Shown here piece after piece: positions 17,048 through 25,663 of a DNA stretch of 64,000 nucleotides. Under the pieces are notes generated by a model. The model made no database searches. It worked only from the letters and a program-made list of their open reading frames with translations, and was not told the origin of the DNA. This DNA comes from Anoxybacteroides voinovskiense (lineage in GTDB: Bacteria > Bacillota > Bacilli > Bacillales > Anoxybacillaceae). Location: NCBI RefSeq assembly GCF_014196205.1, contig NZ_JACIDE010000001.1:1-64000 (forward strand), read 5' to 3'. The translations under genes were made by a program, and so were the position numbers. The stretch's first letter is position 1; every line of letters begins with the position of its first letter.

Positions 17048-18952
17048 TTATATGCTTTTATATAACAACTTTTTCAACAACGGAAACAATCGATCTGGAA
17101 GTGTGGAAACATTTGGAACAAACAAACAATGTTTCCCATAAATATTTTGAATCGTTTGTTGTTGCCCTTCGTCGATTTCTCCGTTTGCTAAAAAGAGATT
17201 AATGACTTCGATTCCGTGTTTTCTTGCTTCGAGCACCGCTTCGTGCGTATCGATAATTCCGTTTTGCTCATAGCCATACGCTGCTGGTTCACCATCAGAA
17301 AACACTAGTAAAAATTTTTGCCTTTCTGTACGTTTCCTTAATTGCTCCGTCATGAGGCGAATGGCAAAGCCATCGCGATTATCTTCTTGCGGCTGCAGCT
17401 GAAAAATTTCTGGACCACTCTGCTTCTTTTGGGAAGCGGCAAACGAAATAACGGTATGCAAATAATTTGGCTGGTTCGTTTCATTTGCTTCGTTGGCATC
17501 TTCCCAAAAACCAACGATTTGGTGCGGAACTGCCACCGATTTTAACGCCTCATGGAATAATACAATCCCTCGCTTCGTTTCCTCCATTTTATCATGCATC
17601 GAAGCAGAGCAGTCGACTAACAATGTAAAAACCGCATCAATGGCAATGGATGGAGTGCGTTTTTTGTAAAATAAGCGAGGCTGTTCGTCCGTCCATAAAC
17701 GAAGCAATTTTTTATGCAAACGACCAAAGTGTAAATCTGTACGCGGCATAATTTTTTTATGTTCGAGCATTTGCTCCATCATTTTTTTCAATTTCTTTTG
17801 ATAAGCTGCAATCTCTTCCTTTTTTTGCTCGTATTCACGAATTTGGGCAAAAGAAGGAGGAGATGGAGAGAGGAAAATCGCTTCTGCATATTTGTTTTCT
17901 TTCCCATACGGCTCCCCTTTTCCAGATGGCTGCATATGAATTTTTTCCGCTTCTACTTGCTTCGTATAGTCCGTTCGGTTGCTTTTTTGCGAGGAACCTT
18001 GAACAAGCGCAAGCGCTTGATCCCCTGCTTCTCCTTCGCGTACTCCTTCCCCCAATAAATCTGTTTGTGTTCCTTGCTCTAGTTCAAACTGTAAAAAACT
18101 TTTCGTCATTTCGCTCGTTTCGCGATGCCATGTCGGTAACGTTTGTTCGTGGACATCCTCATCTCCATCTTTTCCTTCATTAAGCGCATCACAGTTATTC
18201 AACGGGTCGCTTCGTTTGATGTCTTCCATCAACATTCCTTGCGGTCCGTAGCTATGTTCTGGCAAATAAAAATACGTATTTAACATGTCTTTTTCTAGTA
18301 TTTCCTCTAACATTCGAGTCATCATTAACGAAACGCGTGCGACATCGTGTGTTGATGCAGCATCAAAAAACTGACCGAGCAACTGGCGAATTTGCGGCAT
18401 AAGATGGTCAATTGGTTCAGAAATAGGAGGAATTTCTTCCAACGGCGATTCGGATGTCAACAACAAATACATAGCGGCAAATAACGTATCCGTATACACA
18501 CTTTTTACTAAGTTGGCATGCATTTGGCTTTGGAAATAGTGACGATACGCTCCTCGCCTTGTACGGAACCATTTTTTTGTGCCAGGTCGCTCTCGTTTAC
18601 AAAGCTCCTCGAGCCGCAAATCTTCCGCAAGCATAAACAGTTGCTTGGCAAACTGAGGAATGGACGTCGTATTCGCCTGCTCAAGGAAAGCGCGGACTTC
18701 CGCAATCGTTGTATACTGTAATGTTCCGATGGCACGTAAGCAAACATCGCTTTTCAGCCCATCGACTTTTTCTGGACGGTTATCCCAAAAATGGCTGACA
18801 TATATTTTCCTATTGACAAAATCAACATACGACTGAACTCCAAATGCTACTTCCCAATCGGCTTGTTTTGTTAATGTTTTCGCTAAATCTGACAGCTGCA
18901 TAAATAAAAACGAGTCCACTTTTTTATCATTAAATTGGATAAACCGTTTCAT
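17048..18952 (-). CDS. yojO: VWA-domain protein, YojO/NorD/CobT-like
   Basis: 634 residues. The long N-terminal region (KVDSFLFMQLSDLAKTL) is typical of metal-chelatase-associated VWA proteins. The C-terminal von Willebrand A domain begins FTLLVDCSASMHDKMEET (MIDAS DxSxS) and has LVFSDGEPAAYG. Such proteins pair with MoxR-type ATPases to remodel or metallate a partner; B. subtilis YojO is annotated as a nitric-oxide-reductase-activation-like protein, without proof. Start at ATG 18950-18952 (ribosome site GAGGGAAG), ten bases after the yojN-like stop. Confidence 0.85.
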   Translation of the reverse strand: MKRFIQFNDKKVDSFLFMQLSDLAKTLTKQADWEVAFGVQSYVDFVNRKIYVSHFWDNRPEKVDGLKSDVCLRAIGTLQYTTIAEVRAFLEQANTTSIPQFAKQLFMLAEDLRLEELCKRERPGTKKWFRTRRGAYRHYFQSQMHANLVKSVYTDTLFAAMYLLLTSESPLEEIPPISEPIDHLMPQIRQLLGQFFDAASTHDVARVSLMMTRMLEEILEKDMLNTYFYLPEHSYGPQGMLMEDIKRSDPLNNCDALNEGKDGDEDVHEQTLPTWHRETSEMTKSFLQFELEQGTQTDLLGEGVREGEAGDQALALVQGSSQKSNRTDYTKQVEAEKIHMQPSGKGEPYGKENKYAEAIFLSPSPPSFAQIREYEQKKEEIAAYQKKLKKMMEQMLEHKKIMPRTDLHFGRLHKKLLRLWTDEQPRLFYKKRTPSIAIDAVFTLLVDCSASMHDKMEETKRGIVLFHEALKSVAVPHQIVGFWEDANEANETNQPNYLHTVISFAASQKKQSGPEIFQLQPQEDNRDGFAIRLMTEQLRKRTERQKFLLVFSDGEPAAYGYEQNGIIDTHEAVLEARKHGIEVINLFLANGEIDEGQQQTIQNIYGKHCLFVPNVSTLPDRLFPLLKKLLYKSI

Positions 18953-18962
18953 CGTTCTTCCC

Positions 18963-19835
18963 TCACTCAAAGAGCGTTTCCGCAATGGTACGTACCGCGG
19001 CTTTTTCGCGGTCGTCTTCTAATTTTTCGACAATCCCGCGCTCAATGGCTCGAAGCGGCGGCAAATAAACGGCTAAATCGCATGCGTCAATAAGCGCACG
19101 AATAGAAGCCGCTGCTTCTGAAATTTGCCCGTTTTGTACTTGAACAATTAAATCGGCCGATAACATCACAAATCGATCAATTAACGTATGATCTTTTAAT
19201 ATACTTTGTGCTAGCAACACATCTTTTAATGCGTCGCCTTGAATGTAAGGAACATCAATGACAATAAAACGGTTTTTAAGCGCTTCGTTTAATGGAACTG
19301 TGCCGATATATCCTTCGTTAATCGCAGCGATTACACCAAACGTGCTTTTCGCTTTTACTACTTCGCCAGTAAATGGGTTGGTGATTGTTTTTCGATAGTC
19401 GAGTACGCCATTTAAAATTGGCAACGTCTCTGGTTTCGCCATGTTAATTTCGTCAATATAAAGCAAATGGCCTTTTGTCATTGCTTGAATGACAGGTCCA
19501 GGAATAAACTCGATCACAGGTTTTCCTTCCCGTTCTTGAATCGTTTTGAAACCGAGCATCGCTTCTGCATCGAGGTCAACGGAACAGTTAATGCTATGCA
19601 TCGGCTGTCCGAACAAATAAGACAATGTTTCCGCTAACTTTGTTTTTCCTGCACCCGTTGGTCCTTTTAAAAGCACATTTTTCCCAAGCGCCAATGCAAC
19701 GATAGCATCGTAAAGAATATGGGGAGCTGCTGCGGTATATCCGCCTTTTCCGATTAAATAAGCGTCTTCGTCATAGGCGAACTGTTGCTTTCGCGCTTGC
19801 ATCTGTTGTTCAATGGCAGCAGGTAGTATATTCAT
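18963..19835 (-). CDS. yojN: MoxR-family AAA+ ATPase, YojN-like
   Basis: 290-residue AAA+ chaperone-like ATPase. Walker [15 protein letters not shown] near residue 58, Walker [17 protein letters not shown], sensor 1 [10 protein letters not shown] and the arginine-finger region [15 protein letters not shown]. MoxR/NorQ ATPases act with the VWA protein encoded directly downstream. Ribosome site AAAGGACGAT. A palindrome ATTATGT-AA-ACATAAT lies about 95 bases upstream. Confidence 0.88.
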   Translation of the reverse strand: MNILPAAIEQQMQARKQQFAYDEDAYLIGKGGYTAAAPHILYDAIVALALGKNVLLKGPTGAGKTKLAETLSYLFGQPMHSINCSVDLDAEAMLGFKTIQEREGKPVIEFIPGPVIQAMTKGHLLYIDEINMAKPETLPILNGVLDYRKTITNPFTGEVVKAKSTFGVIAAINEGYIGTVPLNEALKNRFIVIDVPYIQGDALKDVLLAQSILKDHTLIDRFVMLSADLIVQVQNGQISEAAASIRALIDACDLAVYLPPLRAIERGIVEKLEDDREKAAVRTIAETLFE

Positions 19836-19930
19836 TATGTATCGTCCTTTCTGTCGTATGTAATCACTATCCCATTCTACTTGATGTTTTACATTTAAGG
19901 CAAAAAAGACGCTTTGTTTCTTATAATAAT

Positions 19931-19946
19931 ATTATGTAAACATAAT
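19931..19946. promoter_or_regulatory. Palindrome upstream of yojN-yojO
   Basis: Perfect dyad ATTATGT-AA-ACATAAT in an AT-rich gap between rtp and yojN. Possible operator. It also contains a XerD-arm-like TTATGTAAACA but no matching XerC arm. Confidence 0.35.
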
Positions 19947-19953
19947 AAAAGGA

Positions 19954-19979
19954 AAGGAGAGAGCTATCTGCTCTTCCTT
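19954..19979 (-). terminator. Terminator of rtp
   Basis: AAGGAGAGAGC and GCTCTTCCTT (one unpaired base), with TCCTTTTATT following on the minus strand. It overlaps the rtp stop codon. Confidence 0.6.
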
Positions 19980-20352
19980 AACTATAGTTATCTTCAATCG
20001 CTTTGCGAATAAGTGCTTCACAACGATCCAATTCCGCTTTCAATTGCCGTTTATATAGCTTTGCTTTCTCATATCCCCCATCAGCAAATCGATAGTAAAC
20101 AACTTCTTGGTATTTCATTCCTTCTTTTTTTTGTTTCACTTGTTTTAAAATGCCGTCCTCGATTAAATCATGCAGTGCTTTATATACTTCGGAATGATTT
20201 GGCCGATAGCCATACGGCTTAAATTCTTGGCGAAGCACATCTAATAGTTTTAGCCCATATAACCGTTCTTGTTCTGTTAATGTAATTAAATACAGCTTTA
20301 AAAACGCACGTTGTTTTAATAAAAATCCGCTTGGTGTCCGTTTATCTCGCAT
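19978..20352 (-). CDS. rtp: Replication terminator protein RTP
   Basis: 124-residue winged-helix homodimer that binds Ter sites and arrests one replication fork, B. subtilis type (not E. coli Tus). Motifs agree with B. subtilis Rtp along the whole length: GFLLKQRAFLKLYLITLTEQ, ERLYGLKLLDVLR, the recognition helix region YRPNHSEVYKALHDLIEDG, ILKQVKQKKEG in the wing, and the C-terminal dimerisation helix KAKLYKRQLKAELDRCEALI. Same length (122 in B. subtilis). ATG with an AAAGGGG ribosome site. A Ter-like site lies 80 bp upstream, as in B. subtilis, where rtp is repressed by its own binding. Confidence 0.96.
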   Translation of the reverse strand: MRDKRTPSGFLLKQRAFLKLYLITLTEQERLYGLKLLDVLRQEFKPYGYRPNHSEVYKALHDLIEDGILKQVKQKKEGMKYQEVVYYRFADGGYEKAKLYKRQLKAELDRCEALIRKAIEDNYS

Positions 20353-20430
20353 CTACGTCAACCCCTTTCTTCACAATATGATATTCCTCTTTTCTTGGGG
20401 GAAGTCCTTCTTTTTTTTAATGCTTTTTTT

Positions 20431-20447
20431 AATTAGAACATAGTTTT
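20431..20447 (+). other. Ter-like replication terminator site 1
   Basis: AATTAGAACATAGTTTT, upstream of rtp. It matches the complement of the B. subtilis RTP B-site (ATTTRGTACATAG) at 11 of 13 positions. Two further copies sit at 25600 and 27141 in the same orientation. Confidence 0.75.
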
Positions 20448-20474
20448 ATTTTACTGTGATACAACAAAAAAAGA

Positions 20475-20494
20475 AATACTCAGAAGCGAGTATT
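20475..20494 (-). terminator. Terminator of purU
   Basis: AATACTC / GAGTATT with a six-base loop, followed on the minus strand by TTCTTTTTTTG. Confidence 0.8.
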
Positions 20495-20496
20495 CC

Positions 20497-21399
20497 TTAA
20501 TTAAAAACAATTGTTTTGTTTTGGTGAATGATGACGCGATCTTCGAGGTGCCATTTTAATGCCCGCGCAAGAACCGTTTTTTCGATAATGCGACCGATTC
20601 GTTTTAAATCTTCGGGATGATAGCGGTGATCTACTCGCGCTACATCTTGCTCAATAATTGGTCCTTCGTCCAAGTCGTCGGTCACGTAATGCGATGTTGC
20701 CCCAATTAATTTAACTCCACGCTCATACGCCCGTTCATACGGCCTTGCACCGACGAAAGCTGGCAGAAACGAATGGTGGATATTAATAATTCTGGCTGGA
20801 AATTGCGCCACAAATTCCGGCGATAAAATTTGCATATAGCGGGCAAGCACGATCGTGTCAATTTTATATTCGTTTAAAAGTGCGAGCTGTTTTTCTTCCG
20901 CTTCCCCTTTTCTTTCTTTTGTCACTGGAATGCAATAATAAGGAATGCCGATTGATTCGACGCTTTCTCGCATATATTCATGGTTGCTAATGACGACAGC
21001 GATATCTGCTAAGAGCTCCCCTGCTTGCCATTCCCATAGCAGTTCTAATAGGCAATGTTCTTCTTTAGAAACGAAAATGGCGAGCTTTTGCAAATCGTTA
21101 TGTAACCGGAAGCGCCAATTCATTTGAAACGTTTCGGCAATCGGTGCAAATGCTTTTTCTATGTCCGCTTTTCGAGTGACAATCACCGGTGCATCAAATT
21201 CAATTCGTAAAAAAAACATTCCCCCTTCTGGGTCGGTTGAATATTGACTTGATTCAACGATATTTGCCCCTTGCTCGTATAAAAACGAAGTGACAGCGGC
21301 TACGATGCCAGGTCGGTCTGGACATGAAATGACAAGCCGTGCTCGATGTTGATAGTTTTGCAAAAAATTTTGTAGACGACGTTCGCGAAACGTGTGCAT
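20497..21399 (-). CDS. purU: Formyltetrahydrofolate deformylase
   Basis: 300 residues. N-terminal ACT domain (LVISCPDRPGIVAAVTSFLY) and C-terminal formyltransferase-fold domain with AVISNHEYMRES, RYMQILSPEFV, NIHHSFLPAFVGARPYERAY and the catalytic Asp/His region TSHYVTDDLDEGPIIEQD. It hydrolyses 10-formyl-THF to formate and THF, supplying formate and balancing one-carbon pools. ATG at 21397-21399 with GAGGGGG; same size as B. subtilis YkkE. Confidence 0.95.
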   Translation of the reverse strand: MHTFRERRLQNFLQNYQHRARLVISCPDRPGIVAAVTSFLYEQGANIVESSQYSTDPEGGMFFLRIEFDAPVIVTRKADIEKAFAPIAETFQMNWRFRLHNDLQKLAIFVSKEEHCLLELLWEWQAGELLADIAVVISNHEYMRESVESIGIPYYCIPVTKERKGEAEEKQLALLNEYKIDTIVLARYMQILSPEFVAQFPARIINIHHSFLPAFVGARPYERAYERGVKLIGATSHYVTDDLDEGPIIEQDVARVDHRYHPEDLKRIGRIIEKTVLARALKWHLEDRVIIHQNKTIVFN

Positions 21400-21434
21400 C
21401 CATTTTCCCCCTCGATAGTTTTTCCTCATCATAC

Positions 21435-21465
21435 AAAAAAACGGCTGGAATGCCAACCGTTTTTT
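21435..21465 (-). terminator. Terminator of hmp
   Basis: AAAAAACGG-N-TGG and CCA-N-CCGTTTTTT with an AATG loop; the minus strand ends in a T run. Confidence 0.9.
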
Positions 21466-21499
21466 GTATTTTCGCTGAAAATCTTCGGTTCTGAAAAAT

Positions 21500-22738
21500 T
21501 TATTTTGTTAAATCGCTAGCAGGACCGAAAAATTCATAGTGGATATTAGCTTCTGCTACTCCCCATTCTTTTAGTGCGTGATAAATAGCTTTCATAAACG
21601 GAACAGGACCACAGAAATAAAAATCTGCTTGCTTCTCTTGCACGATTGTTTGTAGCCATTCGCCCGTAATCCATCCTTCTTTAGCGAAGTGAGGGTTTTT
21701 TCGGTCTGTATCTGTTGGTGATTCATAGCAAATATAATAAGAAAGCGATTCATGTTCATTCGTAAGTTTCGCGAGCTCTTCATCGAAAGCGTGGACGTTT
21801 CCGTTAATCGCTGCATGAATAAACGTTGCTTTCCGCTCTGGTTGCTTCGTAACTAACGTGTTTACCATGCTAAATAACGGCGTAATGCCAACCCCACCAC
21901 TAATGAACACGACCGGCGTTTCTTTTGCCATATCAAGTGTAAAATCACCCGCTGGTGCACTTAGTTCAAGCACGTCCCCTTCTTGAATATGGTCGTGTAA
22001 ATAGTTCGATACAATTCCAGCTGGCTGTGTATCTGTTGCTGCTTCTTTTTTCACGCTAATCCGATAATACCCTTTTTGCGGAGCGTCAGATAAGCTATAT
22101 TGGCGAATATGCGTATACGTTTCTCCAGGGACAGTTACTTTTACGCTTACGTATTGGCCTGGAAGGAAATCGCTAACTTCCCCGCCGTCTTCTGGAACAA
22201 GGTAAAACGACGTAATGACATCGCTTTCTTTTACTTTTCGTTGCACAACAAAGCGGCGAAAATCTTTCCATCCCCCTGTTTTTCCTTCTGCTTCCCGATA
22301 CATTTCTTCTTCGACTTGAATAAATACGTCCGCAATGACACCGTACGCTTCTCTCCACGCCTCAATCACTTCATCGGTTGCTGCATCGCCTAACACATCT
22401 TTGATGGCTAACAATAAATGCTTCCCTACAATTGGATAGTGCTCTTTTTTTACTCCAAGGCTGCGATGTTTATGCCCGATCTGCTTGACTACTGGCAAAA
22501 TCGCTTCTAAGTTATCAATATGTTTCGCTGCTGCGTAGACGGAAGCCGCTAACGCTTTTGGCTGTCGTCCTTGTTTTTGATGGGCATGGTTAAAAATGTT
22601 CAACAGCTCTGGGTGATTAGAAAACATTAATTGATAAAACCGTTTCGTAATTTGTTCCCCGTACTGTTCTAATACCGGCACTGTTGATTGAATGATTTCG
22701 ATCGTTTTTTTGCTTAATAATGTTTTTGTCGCACTCAT
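21500..22738 (-). CDS. hmp: Flavohemoprotein, nitric oxide dioxygenase
   Basis: 412 residues in three parts: globin domain (1-140; proximal His in VVKQIGHKHRSLGVK near 86, distal Tyr in GEQITKRFYQLMF), FAD-binding domain (DFLPGQYVSVKV, IRQYSLSD) and NAD-binding domain (VVFISGGVGITPLFSMV, DFYFCGPVPFMKAI). It oxidises NO to nitrate with O2 and NAD(P)H. Divergent from nsrR, with a near-perfect NsrR-type operator between them, so it is probably induced by NO. Confidence 0.97.
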   Translation of the reverse strand: MSATKTLLSKKTIEIIQSTVPVLEQYGEQITKRFYQLMFSNHPELLNIFNHAHQKQGRQPKALAASVYAAAKHIDNLEAILPVVKQIGHKHRSLGVKKEHYPIVGKHLLLAIKDVLGDAATDEVIEAWREAYGVIADVFIQVEEEMYREAEGKTGGWKDFRRFVVQRKVKESDVITSFYLVPEDGGEVSDFLPGQYVSVKVTVPGETYTHIRQYSLSDAPQKGYYRISVKKEAATDTQPAGIVSNYLHDHIQEGDVLELSAPAGDFTLDMAKETPVVFISGGVGITPLFSMVNTLVTKQPERKATFIHAAINGNVHAFDEELAKLTNEHESLSYYICYESPTDTDRKNPHFAKEGWITGEWLQTIVQEKQADFYFCGPVPFMKAIYHALKEWGVAEANIHYEFFGPASDLTK

Positions 22739-22760
22739 GAATAAATCCCCTCACCAAAAC

Positions 22761-22777
22761 ATGTATTTTATATACAT
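22761..22777. promoter_or_regulatory. NsrR-type operator at hmp
   Basis: ATGTATTTTATATACAT, 16 of 17 bases as in the recalled B. subtilis-type NsrR box ATGTATTTTAAATACAT. It is embedded in a larger 25-bp dyad (22757-22781) directly upstream of the hmp start. Confidence 0.8.
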
Positions 22778-22808
22778 GTTTATTGAATCATATCGTTTGC
22801 TAAAAAAG

Positions 22809-22825
22809 CAATATTTCAAATACAC
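22809..22825. promoter_or_regulatory. Second NsrR-like operator
   Basis: CAATATTTCAAATACAC, 12 of 17 matches to the same box, 48 bp nearer to nsrR; possibly for autoregulation. Confidence 0.45.
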
Positions 22826-22912
22826 CTTTAACAAAATGTTCACAATTTCACACCAAACAAAAACACATGGTAAAATAATGAACAGACAAAGCGATTGAAG
22901 GTGTGACAAACG

Positions 22913-23356
22913 ATGCAGTTAACAAACTATACGGAATACGCTCTGCGTGTGCTTCTTTTCTTAGGGGCATTAGAACCTGGGGAGAAAACAAATATTAAAG
23001 AAATTTCGCGCGCCTTTTCCATTTCGGAAAATCATTTAAGCAAAATTGTATACGAACTCGGGAAAGAAGGCTTTATCGAAACTATCCGCGGACGAAACGG
23101 GGGCATTCGCCTTGCGAAAAAGCCGGAAGACATTCGCATCGGCGCTGTCGTCCGCCATACGGAAGATAATTTATCGCTCGTTGAATGTTTTGCTGGACAT
23201 GGAAACCATTGTATCATTACTCCTGTTTGCGGGCTCAAACATGTTCTTCATGAGGCGTTAGAAGCATTTTTACGCGTATTGGATTCATATACATTGGCGG
23301 ATTTATTAGCGAATAAAGATCGCCTACAGTCCATCTTCCAGCAAAAATGGTCGTAA
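22913..23356 (+). CDS. nsrR: Rrf2-family nitric-oxide-sensing repressor
   Basis: 147 residues: N-terminal winged helix (TNYTEYALRVLLFLGAL, ISENHLSKIVYELGKEGFI, RGRNGGIRLA) and three cysteines at 92, 100 and 106. This is the same pattern as the [4Fe-4S] ligands of B. subtilis NsrR. NO nitrosylates the cluster and releases repression of hmp and nitrite-respiration genes. Ribosome site GAAGGTG. Divergent from hmp, with operators between them. Confidence 0.94.
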   Translation: MQLTNYTEYALRVLLFLGALEPGEKTNIKEISRAFSISENHLSKIVYELGKEGFIETIRGRNGGIRLAKKPEDIRIGAVVRHTEDNLSLVECFAGHGNHCIITPVCGLKHVLHEALEAFLRVLDSYTLADLLANKDRLQSIFQQKWS

Positions 23357-23437
23357 CGAGCATATGATTGCCACGTTTTGCGAAATATATTACTATGAAA
23401 AAGGCGTCTAAAAAACAATCATTCGAAGGAGGTCAAA

Positions 23438-24307
23438 ATGAAACAGACGTTGTCATCACTACCACCATATTTAAAAATGGAAAATGGGGAGCTTTGGTTA
23501 ACAGAAGATGATCGAGATAATTTAAAAATTAGCTATCGAATCAAAGAAGTTATTTTCTCGGAGCAATCTCCGTTTCAACAAGTGATGATTTTAGATTCGT
23601 ATGATTTTGGCAGAATGCTCGTGCTCGACGGGGTTGTGCAAACAACTTCGATTGATGGTCATATTTATAATGAGATGATTTCCCACGTTCCGCTTCAATT
23701 TCACCGAGCGCCAAAAAAAGTGTTAATTATCGGCGGAGGCGACTGTGGAGCAGCGCGGGAAGTAGCAAAATACAACGATATCGAAGAAATTTATATGGTC
23801 GAAATTGATGAAACAGTCGTACAAGCTTGTAAAGAACACTTGCCAGCTGTTTCTGGGAACTTATCCGATTCTCGCGTTCAGTTTATTTATACCGATGGGG
23901 TTGCATTTGTGAAAGAGCGTGCAAATACGTACGATGTCATCATTATTGATTCCTCTGACCCAATCGGACCAGCGAAGGAATTATTTTCTTACGAATTTTA
24001 TCAAAATGTGCATCGTGCGTTAAAAGAAGATGGTATTATGGTATGCCAAAGCCAGTCCCCGATTTTCCATCTAGATGTTTTAAAACAAACATATACAAAT
24101 ATTCAGCAATTATTCCCACATGCGGCTGTCTATACCGCAACGGTACCAACGTATCCGGGCGGATTATGGAGTTTTACAATCGGCGCGAAAATCCCGCTTT
24201 CTCTTCCTAATACGTGGTCGTTGCCAGCTGACACGAAATATGTAAACGAGGCGATTCTAACCCGCTGTTTTGAGTTGCCGCAATTTATGAAAACTGTGTT
24301 ATCGTAA
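23438..24307 (+). CDS. speE: Polyamine aminopropyltransferase (spermidine synthase)
   Basis: 289 residues. N-terminal beta domain (FSEQSPFQQVMILDSYDFGR, LVLDGVVQTT) and a SAM-type fold with VLIIGGGDCGAAREV, VEIDETVV and the catalytic Asp in IIDSSDPIGPAKELF. It transfers aminopropyl from decarboxylated SAM to putrescine. Ribosome site AAGGAGG. It is a plus-strand gene in a mainly minus-strand area. Substrate choice between putrescine and related amines is not certain. Confidence 0.93.
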   Translation: MKQTLSSLPPYLKMENGELWLTEDDRDNLKISYRIKEVIFSEQSPFQQVMILDSYDFGRMLVLDGVVQTTSIDGHIYNEMISHVPLQFHRAPKKVLIIGGGDCGAAREVAKYNDIEEIYMVEIDETVVQACKEHLPAVSGNLSDSRVQFIYTDGVAFVKERANTYDVIIIDSSDPIGPAKELFSYEFYQNVHRALKEDGIMVCQSQSPIFHLDVLKQTYTNIQQLFPHAAVYTATVPTYPGGLWSFTIGAKIPLSLPNTWSLPADTKYVNEAILTRCFELPQFMKTVLS

Positions 24308-24312
24308 AAACA

Positions 24313-24335
24313 AGGTGTCCCGCTGTGGGACACCT
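24313..24335 (+). terminator. Terminator after speE
   Basis: AGGTGTCCC / GGGACACCT, perfect 9-bp stem with GCTGT loop, followed by CGTTTAC. Confidence 0.8.
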
Positions 24336-24358
24336 CGTTTACTATAAGTACTGTACCG

Positions 24359-25519
24359 CTATTCTTTTTGAAACGAACGGTTAGCAACCATCGAAATCGT
24401 TAAGTCGTCCGCTGGCGGATTATGAAGCCCAGCACGGACGTCGCGGTAATAACGCTGCAGCGGATGATGAGAAAATAAGCTATGGCCGCCAACGACACGC
24501 ATCGCTAGGTCAACGACATGAACCGCTGTATTTGTCGCGACGTACTTCACCGCTGCTAATTCTTCCTTCATCGCTTGTCGTTTATTCGGGTAGCGATCCC
24601 ATTGATCGGCAACGGAATACATAAAATGACGGGCGGCCATTAACTGAATGTCGATTTCGGCAATTTTACGCCGCACTTCTGGTACATCGGCAATTGGATG
24701 CGGCAACGTATTCGGCTGATACGATTTAGCAAAAGCGATTGCTTCATCGCGCGCAGCAAGCGCAATCCCTAAATAACACGCAGGAATATGTAAAAGCCAC
24801 CCTTGCGCTCTTCCTTTTGCTTGTGGTGAGTGAAGAATTTCGACAAGCGCCGTTTCGTCGACTTCGACGTTTTCTAATACGAGATCGTCACTTCTCGTCC
24901 CTCTCATTCCAAGCGTATCCCACGTTGCTTCAATTTGGAGACCGAGAGCGGTTTTCGGGATTAAAAAGTTACCTACTTCCCCTGTTTCATTAATCGTCGC
25001 CGATACAATAAAGTAATCAAGCGCTGGCGCAAGCGACGTATAGGTTTTGCGACCAGAAATGACCCATCGGCCGTTTTGTTTTTCTGCCGTCGTTTCCGGT
25101 TTTCCTCCGCGCGCAGGACTTCCGGTTGCTCCTTCCGACTGCGCACTGTTTAATAATATTTGTTTATGAACAATTTCATCACAAATGCGGGCAAATACCG
25201 GCTCGGGCCATTTGTTTTGCTCCGCTACATTCATCACAATCCCTAAATGCCAGCCAAGCGATAAGGCAGTTGCACCATCTCCTTGGGCAAGCGTTTCTTG
25301 CACGAGCAAAAATTCATATAACGAAATTTCTTCTCCGCCATACCGTTTTGGGACAGTAAGTGATAAAAAGCCAACTTTTTTTAATTCCGCGAAATTTTCA
25401 AATGGAAAAAGTGCCTGCTCATCGTAGTAGCGTGCTCGTTTTTGAAATTGTTGTGCAAGTTTCGTGGCGCGTTCGTGCAATTGCTTTTCCCGATCGGTTC
25501 GTAAAAATAAATGATCCAA
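24359..25519 (-). CDS. Acyl-CoA dehydrogenase-fold flavoprotein (YdbM/DszC-like)
   Basis: 386 residues with the three ACAD domains: N-terminal helices (FAELKKVGFLSLTVPKRYGG), middle beta domain (ISGRKTYTSLAPALDYFIV, TWDTLGMRGTRSDDLVLENV) and C-terminal helices (VVGGHSLFSHHPLQRYYRDV). The usual catalytic Glu position of true acyl-CoA dehydrogenases is not evident, and the C-terminus resembles flavin-dependent monooxygenases such as DszC/SfnB and B. subtilis YdbM, linked to sulfur metabolism. Substrate uncertain. Flanked by Ter site 2. Confidence 0.82.
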   Translation of the reverse strand: MDHLFLRTDREKQLHERATKLAQQFQKRARYYDEQALFPFENFAELKKVGFLSLTVPKRYGGEEISLYEFLLVQETLAQGDGATALSLGWHLGIVMNVAEQNKWPEPVFARICDEIVHKQILLNSAQSEGATGSPARGGKPETTAEKQNGRWVISGRKTYTSLAPALDYFIVSATINETGEVGNFLIPKTALGLQIEATWDTLGMRGTRSDDLVLENVEVDETALVEILHSPQAKGRAQGWLLHIPACYLGIALAARDEAIAFAKSYQPNTLPHPIADVPEVRRKIAEIDIQLMAARHFMYSVADQWDRYPNKRQAMKEELAAVKYVATNTAVHVVDLAMRVVGGHSLFSHHPLQRYYRDVRAGLHNPPADDLTISMVANRSFQKE

Positions 25520-25599
25520 CTCGTTCTCCCCTTTTCTTTTTATTTGCTTCCATTTTACTCCCTCTTAAGGAAGAAAAAAATGATTATGTTTCATTGATT

Positions 25600-25616
25600 A
25601 TTTAGAACATAGTTTA
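25600..25616 (+). other. Ter-like replication terminator site 2
   Basis: ATTTAGAACATAGTTTA in a 144-bp intergenic gap. 12 of 13 core positions match the complement of the B. subtilis RTP B-site. It shares 23 identical bases with site 3 (25594-25616 versus 27135-27157). Confidence 0.82.
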
Positions 25617-25628
25617 TTTTTCTTTACA

Positions 25629-25658
25629 AAAAAAAATAACCCGGTGGGCATCCACCGG
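25629..25658 (-). terminator. Terminator of the nhaC-like gene
   Basis: CCGGTGG / CCACCGG with GCAT loop; on the minus strand followed by GTTATTTTTTTTTG. Confidence 0.9.
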
Positions 25659-25663
25659 ATCGT

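Noticed and set aside
19915-19942. Alternative dif candidate with TTATGTAAACA
   Set aside because: Only the XerD arm matches; the XerC arm and 6-bp spacing do not. The site at 13960-13987 matches both arms.
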